64,000 bases of DNA from Larus michahellis (lineage: Eukaryota > Chordata > Aves > Charadriiformes > Laridae). Below are positions 45,726 through 57,700 of this stretch, piece by piece. Below the pieces are notes generated by a model that was not told the origin of the DNA, made no database searches, and saw only the letters and a list, made by a program, of their open reading frames with translations. The translations under genes and the position numbers were made by a program. Position 1 is the first letter of the stretch, and the number at the start of each line of letters is the position of its first letter. The stretch is from NCBI RefSeq assembly GCF_964199755.1, contig NC_133896.1, positions 99,384,549 to 99,448,548 on the forward strand. Reading direction: 5' to 3'.

Positions 45726-48650
45726 GATATTTATTAGATGTTTGTACAGAGGGAACATACCCCGACCCAAGAAATGGCACATAAGTAAACAGCAATTATG
45801 TAACATACGTCAGTAATAACCTTTGCTAATATCAGTATATGCTCAGCTCTCTTTAACTTGATGGAGCTTAATCCAGATGAGGTGGGAGCTAAGTCTCGGT
45901 GCAGCTTGGGGATACCTCTGCTTATGTTCAGGATTTACACAACTGCAGGCAAAGGTACTGCTAGGAATTGGATTTAAACTGCAGCTACTTCAGGGATGGA
46001 GAATACCTCCATGCCCATCTGACGCATTGCTTGTTGTGCATAGTTGCAGCATTTCTTCTTTAGCCAAACTTTAACTGCAAGTATTAGCATTAACTGTTCC
46101 CACGATGTTTGATTAAAAAATCCCCAACAGTTCATGATGACATAGTATTATGCAAGAATCTTTTCGTTTTAGTTTAAAAATATATACGGTCAAAATCTAT
46201 GTGATTCTTGAGATGACTAATGTCTGCAAAACTTAAAAGCCAAAGACAAATAAAAAAAAGATGTTTTCTGACTCTTAAAATAAAACCAGAAGAACCCCAT
46301 GATTTTAAGCCAATGCCACAATTACTGGAGCCTGATGAGTTTTACTGTGTGTGGGGTAGACATGACTGCATTAATCAGCTCGGGAATTTGTATTTGTGAA
46401 AGACAGAGATTTCCCTCTGTGGGAAAAAAAAAAAAGCCTTACAACGGTACCTGAGACCTTGAACAGTAGTCTAAGAAATGTTACAAGGAAAAGACTAAAC
46501 AGAGCCACAGTTTCGCCTAGCATTAAGAGATCCCACAAGCGTCATGTTGTTGTTGCAGAGGGACTCTTCTTGGGAAGGCAAAGGTAAGGCTGATGCTGTT
46601 TGCTGGCACCTGCTCCCTGCTACACGGGCTGTGTGGCAGCTGCGCCTGCACCTCCAGGGCTGAACGCTGGACTTTTTACCCCACTGCTTCGTGCTTTTCT
46701 GTTTTACTGCTTTCAAAGAAGCGCCAGCCCTAATCTTTTCACCTTTCCCTTTCCTTACGCTCCTTTTGCCCCGGCTGCTCCCCCGTCCTGCTCTTTGGCA
46801 GGCAGCCCAGGCTCTGCGCATTTGCAGGGCAGCACCGCTGCCTGCCTGGTTTTGGGATCCTTCCCTGTCACCTTCTGCCTGCCTGCTTTGGGACCACGTT
46901 CAAGCAAGATAAAGGCTTGGAGCTGTGCCACAGGTTTCCCAGCATTTTCTGCGTCCTCAGGCTCCCAGTCCGAAGCAGGCGGCTGAGCCCCGGTGTCACT
47001 CCTCTGTCCCATGGCCCCATGTGCCACATGCATGTGCCCGGCTTGTGAGCCAGCGCTGCTGGGCAATGGGGCAACAGCTGCCCAACCAGGCACCCAACTC
47101 CACTACATACAGGCGTTCTCCGCGGCTCCTTATCTTGGGCCACCCAGATCTCAATTGCTGGAGGAGTTTTCCTTTCCTTTCTGTAAGATTTCCAGTGGAG
47201 AGACAATGTGATTTGAAAAGCTGGTGGCCAGCGGAGTCATTACCTAGCGACACATAGATGTTATTCCACTCTCATCATAGAACATCTGGCTGTAATGTAG
47301 CTGAGACTGCCTGAAACACAAATGCTAAATAGCAACAACATGAGCAAGAGCCAAGTGATGTGTGCCAAGAACAGAATTACCACCGCCACGTGGCACATCC
47401 CCTATAGTTTGCAATAATCTTCCAGTTATATGAATCCCATTAAAAAGTAAGAAATTAGGCAATCTTTTTAGTTCAGTGAGAACATTAGAAATATACAACA
47501 GCACATGTGTTCCTGACAGCACTGTTTACTTTTGAATTTTCTGGCTCGGCTTTATTTGTCAGCATGTCAAAACACAGACACTACAATGTCAGATCAAATG
47601 GCAGTCCCGGGCTCCAGTTTTCTGCATAATTTCAAGGCACAGACGGCACCCAGTGCACAGGTGCACAATTTCCACCATGTACCTTTTGGGAAAGGATTCC
47701 AACTCCAGCCTTCACTTAGGGACTGGGCGAGATCAACTGCGACAAAGCCGTGGTCCGTGGAGATCCTCCAGGTCCTGGACCTATCTCTCAGAGCCCGAGG
47801 TCCATCAGCCCCTTCCCTGTTGCAATTTCTGCTGCAGAATACCCTTTAGCCATTCAAGATTTGCCAATCACTTTTTTTAAGAAACCGTAACATTTTCAGA
47901 GCTTGCCGAACACAGCAAATACCATGGTATGTTCCAAAATTTCTAAGATCTGCAATTTCTCTGCTATTCCTTATACTGTGTTTATTTGTTTCCTGAAGCT
48001 GCCACAGCCTGTGCAACAACTACTTCAAAAAAATCCCACTATTTCTGCTAAAAAACAGAATAAAAATCAGCAGCTGTCCTGGACTGTGGATAGAGGCTAT
48101 GGCTGCGATTGAGGCACGCAGTTTTTTACCTGTTTTATCTTATAATGCCTAGCTTAAATCAGAGTATCTCTGTCTGATTCTTGGATGTGTGACTATCCAT
48201 GTCCTTGTTACTGTTCCGGGTCCCCCAGCACTGAGAATCTGTGGCCCTGTTTTGCCTTCTTGCTCCAGTGAAATCCTGCAGAAGTAATCCGGGTTTTTCA
48301 CAGGTTCAACAGCTTGAGCTTTTGGCAGCCTGGAGGCCCACACCGTCACTCCTGCTCGTCCAGCAGCTGCACAGAACTGTTTCCACCTACTTCATTGAGG
48401 GAACGCAAATTAATTTTTGAAAGCTTTGACCTCACATTCATGCCGTAGGTTTTAGGGGTAAGGAGGGACCAGTGACTGAGTACCTGGGAGAGACTGTGGG
48501 TCACACATATTTTTCTAGTTGAATATTTTTTAACTGAAGCTTCAAATAAATCATGCTTGTTTCTTCCCTTCGACAAATTAGACAGATACGTAAGTGCTTT
48601 TACGTATGTATTTATGAATATATGTATCTCTCGATTCTTTATTTACACAG

Positions 48651-48758
48651 ACACTACGGAACCCGTGGCACCTCCGTGCTTCTGCCTCAACGGTGGCGTC
48701 TGTCGGGATGGAGCATGCCTGTACCCAGAGGAGTGGGTGGGATCTCTTTGTGAGATAG
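48651..48758 (+). CDS. ADGRG7: ADGRG7 exon 2, EGF-like cysteine-rich segment
   Basis: 108 bases from the acceptor TTATTTACACAG to the donor GTCAGT, phase 1 to phase 1. It encodes [20 protein letters not shown], then [15 protein letters not shown], with five cysteines and the CxNGGxC pattern of EGF-like modules. In human this part is followed directly by an NFCE sequence, as here after splicing. Confidence 0.9.
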   Translation, partial: TLRNPWHLRASASTVASVGMEHACTQRSGWDLFVR

Positions 48759-51700
48759 GTCAGTACACGCCAGGCACCATGGGCAGTTGGCATCATTTCT
48801 GGGAATGCCTCTGCTCTGGGAGGCTCCTGATTTTGCCTGTCCCCCCCGCCCCACCGAGACCTGCTGAGCAGGGTCGGATCCACGAGCAGTGACGTGGCTC
48901 TTTTTGCTAGGTGAGGCTGCATCCTTCACCCACTTCTGCTGCTCTTTCAAATGAGTAATATATCTGGGGAAGACATTACAGGTTTCAACTGTCTGTGGCC
49001 TGTTTCTAGCCAATTTGGCCTTTGTTTGAATTCCTTTGTTTGAAGATCACAGTGAGTTGAAACTCTGATTCAGACCTCAGTGGCCAGTACTGCCATGTCT
49101 GGATCTGCTAGTGTTTAAGGGACACCATCCAGCCCAGCACCCTGCAGGACAACGCCTGTCCTCAGCTCCTGCTGCCCCTGGCACTGGTTTTGGATCAGTC
49201 AAATTTCCAATGCCTGGCATAGCACTGGCCTGGTGGAATCCCATTTCAGTCCCCTCTGCCACAGCACAGCATCTCTGCACTGCCGTTAACTGGAGTTGGT
49301 GCTCCCAGCCGACGTTGGCAGGGTGCCGGCTCATGGAACAGCAGCATCTCCAGAGCTGGACGCCCCAGCTCACACTTTCCAAGCCAACCACCCACACTGT
49401 GGCCTGTGTGACACACGGATACACCGTCATGTGTCAGCTGCACCTTTGTCAAATGAACTCACATGTTTGGTCAGAAGGACATCGAGGAAAATATTGTTGG
49501 TGAAGACTCCTAGGCAGATGGAAACTTCAGGTCTCCCATGTCATTTCTCTTATGTCAGGATAGGTAGAACATCCAACACACAATGGCAGATTGGATGGGT
49601 TCACGATGGATTGGAACATTTGGGCAAAATGCTTCAGAGAAGTTGGCTTAAATAAAATAATCACGGATGGGATTTCAGCATTAGAAATAAACCATTATTA
49701 TGACTTTGTAATCCCCTGTGTTCACTCCTCTGGCATTCTATATTTGATTTGCTGTGAATTGCCTTAAAGAATAGATTTTAATAACTGTAGTTATTAAAAT
49801 ACATGAGGTAAGAATGTTTGGAAAGGCATCATTAACTTGAAACATTATCAGACATTATTGCATTTACAAAATCAGAATTTTACTCAGTTTTTCTGAGGAA
49901 CATTTATACATCCCATCTTATGCTGGCAGAGAGGAGGTGGGGGACACACGGTCAGTCAATCCAGTCTAGCCACTAAGATGCATAGCTCCAAACTACCTAT
50001 GACGTTTGTCTCCACTCCACCAGCTAACAAAATAATGATGTATATTTTATGTATTGGGAATCTAAAGATGGATGTAGAACACAGAGGTGGGGGGCACTGA
50101 GGCATGATAAAGAGTGTGGGAACATAGTGCTAAAAGTGTTGGGGAAGCTGGAAGGATGTGCAGTTGGGTGTTGGGGGTATAGGGGAGGTGATCTGGTTTA
50201 TTGCCAGCAGGAGAGAGCAGGGCGTACAGGGTAGACAACTTTTGTAAACCAATTACTTTTGTTCCAATGGTGATGGAAAATTTCCACTTGGCTCATATTT
50301 CACTCCTTTTGTACATTATGGCATGGTTATTTTCCTTACAGATCATAACAAAGGGCCTGGTTTTCTTCCTACTTGTGGTTTGCTTGGGTTTTTTTAAAAT
50401 TCTGGAACAACTCTACCGAACTCAAAATATTTGCAATAATTTGAGATTTGCATCGCTGGGAAAAAAAGCACCAAACAATTTTATTTCAGATGGACTCTCT
50501 TTTGTAAGTCCAACACCAAATAGTATAAATATGTATAAAAACCAGCCCAAACCAGTTTCAGATCAAGGCTTGAATAACTAGAAAGATAAAAAATAAAGCT
50601 TCAATAGGTACTCATGTATTAATGCATATGTATTCATGCATGAATATAGCAACTTATTCCTGGCTTTCATCTGTCAAAAGGAAGGTGGGTTCACCACAGA
50701 AGTATTCAAATCCATGGGTCTAGACAGGATTCATTCAAGACTGCTGAAAGACCTGGCCATTGCCACGTGGGTCTGCTATCTGTCACCTATGGTGATCAAG
50801 GGAGGCCACAGAGAACTGAAAAAAAGGCCAACATTATGCCCACCATTAAGAAAGGCAAGAAGGAGGGCTGGGGGAACCATAAGCCAGTCAGGCTTACCTC
50901 AGACCCTAGAAGTATTATGGAGTGCATCCTCTTGGATTCTATTTCCATGCATGTGAAAGACAAGAAGACAATCAGGAACAATCAGCATGGATTTACAAAG
51001 GCCAAATAATGTCTGACCAACCTGATGGCCTTCTATATGAAATAAGTGGCTATGTAGACAACAGAAGAGAAACAGATGTAATATACCTTGATTTTAGAGG
51101 TGCCTTTGACACTATCTCCCTGAGAATTCTGATACGGTTGGTGAACATGTACAGGTTGGATGAGTGAACCGTTAGCTGGGTTGACAATGAACTCAACAGC
51201 CAAACTGAAAGGGTAGGGAATAGTGGCTCCATTGGAATATTGTAAAAGTAGAGTAACTTGCTGGTAGATACTAGGGCCAGTATCATTTAGTGTCTTCATC
51301 AAGACCTGAAAAACGACACAGCATGTCCTCTCAGCCAATCTGCAGACAATACTAAACCTGGGGCCGGGCGGAGGTATTGTTGACACAGTTAATGGCAGAG
51401 CTTCAATGCAGAAGAACCTTGAGAAACCTGAGGACCATGCCAACAGAAACCTCACAGTGTCCAACGAGGACAAGTGCCGATCTCCGTGCCAGGGACATTG
51501 GTACAGACCAGGAACTTGCTGGCTGAGGAGTAGCCCTGCTGGAAAGTACATGGGAGTGACAGTGGAGGCCAAGTTCAATATGAGCCAACTGTGTGTGTTC
51601 ATTGCAAACAAGGCAGAGCAGCTGTGCTACGTGGAGGGAGTTGATGTATACTTTTACCCTCCCCTTCCTGACACTGGGGAGGCATCACTGCGAAATATGT

Positions 51701-54700
51701 GCTTAGTTTTGTCCCCTGGACCCCAGGCTAAAAAGACTTGGAGAAACTGGAGAGAGTCCAGCAGGTTTTGGTGAGGACGGTGAGGGGTGTAGGGCAGGTG
51801 GCCTACAGGGAGCATTTGAGGGAGCTGGGCTTGTCCAGCGTGGTGCAGAGGAGGCTGACAATAGAGCTTAATAGCAGCTTCCAGCAAACTGTGGGAGTTG
51901 CAAACAGCATTGAATCCAAACTCTTCTTGGTAGGACCAGATGGTAAAGCAAGGGGCAGCAGCCATAAACTGCAGTTTGAGAGGCTGAGATTAAGCATGAA
52001 GAGAAATGTTTTGGTTAGAAAGGAACAGTGTCACTGGAACATGTTTCCCAGTGAGGATGTGAAGGCTCTGTTTGGCCTAGATGCCCTCCAGAGGTTCTTG
52101 CCATCTCACATTTTTGAGAAACCTCACTCTGCTAATCACCTCCTGGCAAGTGAGGTTCAGGTATGATGCTATAATGCACACCTAATCTTTGCAGAATCAT
52201 GCATCCTTATTTGTTCATAACCATTTCTGTAGAAGGCAAGTGTCATGGGAAACTGAGACCCTATAGAACCCAAGACCCACAGGAAGTTAATGGGACTTGG
52301 CAAGGAAGCCTGTGCCAGAACATGGAGAACACTCCAGGTCTCCCACACTAAGCCTCCCCCAGGACCCCAACCATAAGTATGCTTCTTTGACTCAGTCCTG
52401 CTGGTGGGACACAGTCAGCTGAAACGTGGTCTGAATTAGCAAAAATTAGCAAAACCAGGATGTTGCAGGTCCTAAGACCAAGCAAACATTTTCTGCCTGT
52501 CTGCTGCAGTATTTTTTCCAAGTGCTTGCAGCGTTGCAAGGTAAATTTGTGTTAAGTTATAGCAATGTGGTATGACATGAGAATGCAATAGGCTGCCGGA
52601 CTGGCTCAGGCCACGGGTCCAGTGAGCTCACCATCCTGCCTTTAGACAGTACCAGTGAGCTCACCATCCTGCCTTTAGACAGTACCAGGTGCTTTAGACA
52701 GTACCAGGTGCTTAGACAAGGTGTGGGTTTTGGGGTGGCCACCCCGTCCCCTTCCAGCAGGCTGCAGGGCAGCGGCTTCCTGAATCTGCAGAAGCCGCAT
52801 CCGACACATCATGGTTCAGAGTCACCAAAGGCCCGTCCCCCATTAATTGTCCAAACCCCATTTGAAGCGAATGTGTATTTTTGCCCCCTGCTGTATTCTG
52901 TGGCATTCAGTTACTAAATCTGGCTTCTGCCTGGGTAACAAGACTCTGGAAGTGAAGGTTTATAATCTTTTACAAATTTTCTAGGACCAAGGCAGGGAAA
53001 ATAGGTGAGATGGCAAAAAGTATGGGCTTTTAGGGTTTCAGGGACTTCATAAATATAATTCGTAGCAGCTCAGCAGCTTGGCTTTAGACAATATTTACCC
53101 AACTGCTTTAATTTCCTTTAGGGCAAATGATTCAATGAGTTTCTATTGTCTCAATACTATTTTATTTTTGAAAATCGGTCCTTGAACTAAAAATATTTGA
53201 CCTGGATATATTTTTTTTTCCTTCTGTGCAGTTAATTTCTGCGAAGCCAGTACTTACACAGCAAACATTTCTGAAACCATTATAAAAAACCTTACTTTTG
53301 AACGGATTATAGTGGGCAAATACGGCAACTCCATAGAAAAATGTGAACCTGATACTGTGAATGGTATGTGTTTCTTTGTTTTCACTTCTACTTCCCAAAA
53401 GTAAATGTACGGTTTGTGAAAGATGTCGGATTACTAGGCCAGATAAGAGGTTGGTGTTTGACGCCAGAACAGCATAGCTCAGGCAGAAGGAGCGCACACC
53501 TTTCCACACAGCTTTCTACCTCAAACGCAGAGAATTTAAGGTACGCACACACAGTCGTACCCATGCCTGTCTGGGACCAGGCTGAGAGTCAGTCAATATC
53601 TGCTCCTGAACAGCCTTTTGACAGAATAATAATTTAGTTATATCCTAATAGTTAGTATTAGGATTCAGGATGCTTTCCATCAACTGTGGTTCCATGAACT
53701 GTCTCAGCTTTCAGAGACCTTGTAGAGGAGTAAGCGTCGCATGGCTGCTACACGTACCCTTTGCATTTCTTTCAACGATATATGAATTATGTTCTTCAGA
53801 ACATGGTAAAAAGTCTTTCTGCTAGGTCAGGGCTGGTGCCTGTGCCTCCTGTTTAAGAGATGTGTTTCTGCAGCTCTAGCGTAGCTAAATCTATCTGAAT
53901 TTGGCATGAATAATGCCAGCCTCGCTGACAAGATTGTGTATAGGAGTATAAAACACATGTTCTAAAAAGAAAAATAACAAATTAAATAATTGATGGTCAC
54001 TTGTAAAACTGAAAGACAAACGTTCAACATGCAAACAGAAAATAACACTGGATAGGGTGTCACACCCACAGTACAGTTTTAATTACCAATGAGGTCATGT
54101 GCATGGGAGTGAGTGCTTCCGTACTAAATGCATATCTTTCTGCTTTTACAAAATTATGGGTAACACTTCAATAGCGATCCGGATGTGCTTCAGAGAAGGG
54201 AGAATTCCTACTTTAGATCCCCCCAAAATTCTGAATTGTAATGAAAATCTGGACTCCCTAGCATCACAGGTAACTTAAATTACTATTTAAACAGTGTCTG
54301 AGATTCTGCATCATCCCAAGAAAAAAAAGAGATAGGAAATTGAGGCAGGTAGTATGTATGTGTTACATTTCTTAAACCTTTACAGAAAGCAAAATGAACA
54401 AACAAAGCCTTTTTCAGTGGCATTCTTAGCACATGCCTGCTTTGCAAATGGGATGAATTTCCAACAGTGATTATATTATTTTGCTTGGTTTTGCCTGAAC
54501 ACAGCATCCCGTTTCAGATTTCTTAACTGGCCTGCAATTTCCTCAGTCAGGTCCTCAGTTCACAGCAAAAAACCTCCAAGCGGAGGTGATGCTGACCCAG
54601 GATACCAAATTGGAGAGAAAGTGGAAGACACTTGGGGAATACTTGGCATGAGGGAATGAAGTGATGCTGATGCTGACATGTTAGGAAGGACTAAGAGTGA

Positions 54701-57700
54701 AGCCCTTCCATTCAGTCCTGTGGTCAGCTGGACTTCGGTCCCTCGAGAATTCAAATTCAAACTCTCTTCTATGAATGACAAACTCTTCCTGATTAAATCC
54801 TTAAACCCCTAAGCCTTGCTTTAAGGCTTTTAGCTCTGCCATATCTACAAAACACAGAGAGCTGAACATGACTAAGGACATTACAGACAGTCACTGCTTC
54901 TCTTCTTTTGCTTCTGTGCTTTGTTTCCTTATCGTTAGTGCAAATTGAATTTAAAAAAAAAAAAAAGAAAAAGAAAAAAAGAAACTAGCTACAGTCCCTT
55001 TAAATAACAGAAGTCCCTTTCATCGTGCGTTTTTGTACGTTCAACCCAACACTTTGCCTGCCTGGATCCTTTGGTGGGAAACCCTTGAGATCAAGATCGA
55101 GTTTTCCCAGTACACAGCCTCCGCTAAATGGTTCAAATGTCAAACCTTCTCCAAAGTAACATCTAATATTAGTAGTAGCTACTTCTAATGCTAATAAGAT
55201 ACAATTTAAGGCTGCCACGTAAGGTTAGTCTGCTGCCATTGGTAATTTGGGGTTTTGTTACGCGTTGTGATGTCGTGCTGCCATCTAGTGAGGCCGGGGC
55301 AGCTCCGGGTGCAAAGGGGAACGCGAGGAACTGGGAGGAGGAGGTGGTCATGCTAACGATCCAGAGCCCACGTTTGAAAGGATTTCATTCCTTTTAAATA
55401 CAAATACTTACTCTGAATACAAGGTCATGCTAAAAGTCAGAAGTACGAATAGTGAAAACAGGCTTTCACGATGTACTGCTTGTTCGTGGTGCATATGCAG
55501 ATGTTTTCAAGTCAAATAATAGCATCTCCAGCAATTAAAAGTGCAAATTTCCTTCCTCCTTATGCAACACAGTCACCTTTCTTTCCTACCATTCCAAGCT
55601 TTATAAACACTTCAGAGGTGCATGACTGAACTAATCTTGATTTTGATAGCTTCCCAAGATAAACAATTTGAGAACAATTCAGTTATTGAAGCAATTAATT
55701 TAATCTATTCATTGTCTGGATTAGAAAAGGGATGGATGATTTGATACACTGTTTAGTTGGTCTCCATAGCCTACAAAGGAAATTCTCCTGATGATTAGCA
55801 GATTTTCCATCTCTTTAAGTCTTATTGTTACTTAGCTATACCTTCATATACAGCTAATGCCTCATCTTTTTTTTGTATTTAGACTTTTAAGATACTATAG
55901 CCATTTATGCTCTACCCATTAAGTGCTAACTGACTCAAACTGGACCCAACCAGTGCTTCTAGCAATTCTTAGTATCTCCAGTACCAGAATATTTTCTTTG
56001 GTTTTTTTCTACATTTATTCCAAGCTGACACTATATACGAAGTACTGAAGTGACGATAATGTTCTCAGTTTAAGTCATGAGCACTGTGTTGAGAAGCACA
56101 ATTATTCCAGATGACATTTCTCAAGTTCCTCTGATGGCCTTTCAAAAAATCCCATTCTGGTTATTTAAAGAATAGTGAAAGGTGTACAGAAGTTTATAGG
56201 CTCAAGACAAAGAGGAGATCTTGCTGCTGTTTACAGACATCTCATGGCGAGGTGTGGAGAATGATGGGGCCAGGCTCTTCTTCAAAGTGTGCAGTTTTAG
56301 GATCAGTAGAAATGGAGACAAGTGGCAATATGGGAAATTTCAATTAGATGAGAGAGAATTTTTCCCCTTTGAGGCTGGTCAAACACAAGCAGATTTTTGA
56401 GGGAGGTTGTGGATATTCAAAGAGAGCCCCTGAGCAGCCTGGTCTCAGTCAGCCCTGCTGGGCCAGGGGACCTCCAGGGCTCCCTTCCAACCCAGGGTAC
56501 TCCAGGAGTCTATAAAATCATCCCCTAGACAGAATCTGCAACCACCATGTACTTGACATGAACAGAAATGACTTAGACCACCAACTACTTGTATATTTTG
56601 ATTTTAGTGAGAATGTTATGGAAGTGCTGACTCTTTTTCTTTTTCTCCTTTTCCTTCTGTTGAATGGCATTCTCCTAACAGGTTGAAACTGCGGACTCTA
56701 GCAATGTTTTAGCTATTGCAAGTAACACTCAAATCCTCACCTCCATGCCAGACCAACTGACCACAGAGAACATCTCTGTTGCTACGAACATCGCAGTGCA
56801 GATTCTGAAAAAGCCAAATGTTTCAGAAGACTCCCAGGTGAGACTTATTAAGACTAAAGTAAGACTTTTGTGGCTTAAAATTTGGGATATCAATTCTGTC
56901 CCCCCTCTACCAGCAGAAGGAACACGCTCCTTCCTCTTATAGCACCACAACCAAACGCCTTCACTTTGCCATTTAGCGGAGTTATTTAAGTGGCCTTGAG
57001 TGCATACTTGTGGGATCACTGCTGGGTCATCTGAGTGTAAATTTGTTTCTCATCACCTGTTTAGGCTTGCGTATACCTGATCTTCTTACATGAGCATCAT
57101 TTGATGCAAGTTAGTCATTTAAACCTTACTGTCTAAGTTAATAAAAGTGTGGTATTTATGAACCCATTGTCACAAAGGTTGTGTTCTCGCAAATGGCATC
57201 CTGTGCTTTGCTTACTCTGCTGTGTGCACTTTCAAGCAATGCTTATTAAGTGTTCTGACTTTGCCTGTCCATTATGTAGCACAGGGGGTGATTTATGTTA
57301 ATTGCATTTGAATTTGCCTTTTTTTCTGCTTGTTTCAGGCATCTGTGGCAGTAATGGCTACAGTGAGCCAACTCTTGGATGCCAACGAAACAGAATTCAA
57401 TGACAATAATCTTGTCAATGTTACAGCAAGGTAAATTTAGCTTTTGCCTTTTTTTTTAGATGTAGTAAACTACATTTTCCCCTCTGTTTCAGGATGAAAG
57501 TGGTTCATGGACAAGTCAAAACTTTTTTAGTGTTCAACTCCAACATGCAATTTCTTTGATTCAGTAGAGTTATGCCAACATAAACAATTTTGGCTGGATT
57601 TTTCTGCTTTGGAGAAAGGATGAGGATAGGGAAGGAGGAGCAGTTCCCGCTGGAAAACTGAATCAGAGAGGAAGCTCAGAAACTGAACCTATAGCCGTAT

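Larger units (their letters stand above)
40824..48650. other. Region upstream of the first visible ADGRG7 exon; exon 1 not found
   Basis: ADGRG7 exon 2 begins at 48651 in phase 1, so a first exon with a start codon and an N-terminal hydrophobic segment should lie upstream. I examined + strand ATGs here and found none followed by a hydrophobic segment and a phase-1 consensus donor. Also present are a GC-box cluster near 43.2 kb and a 26-bp tandem repeat at 45674. The LNP1-like short genes of other syntenies were not seen. Confidence 0.5.
48759..53231 (+). other. ADGRG7 intron 2
   Basis: 4473 bases. It contains a decayed sense CR1 copy (about 50.65-52.17 kb), a 33-bp tandem repeat at 52619 and an old dispersed-repeat-like segment after it. 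The rest is unremarkable. Confidence 0.85.
54270..56681 (+). other. ADGRG7 intron 4
   Basis: 2412 bases, with an A-rich low-complexity run at about 54950-54985 and a CR1 3' fragment at about 56.19-56.52 kb. No other feature was recognised. Confidence 0.85.

Noticed and set aside
46495..47257. Several overlapping open frames of 108-128 codons on both strands
   Set aside because: They overlap each other in GC-richer sequence and none shows a domain or coding pattern.
48553..48591. Short frame ending in phase 1 before GTAAGT at 48592, considered as ADGRG7 exon 1
   Set aside because: It would give only about 13 residues with no hydrophobic anchor and an intron of about 59 bases. An in-frame stop lies just upstream of the ATG.
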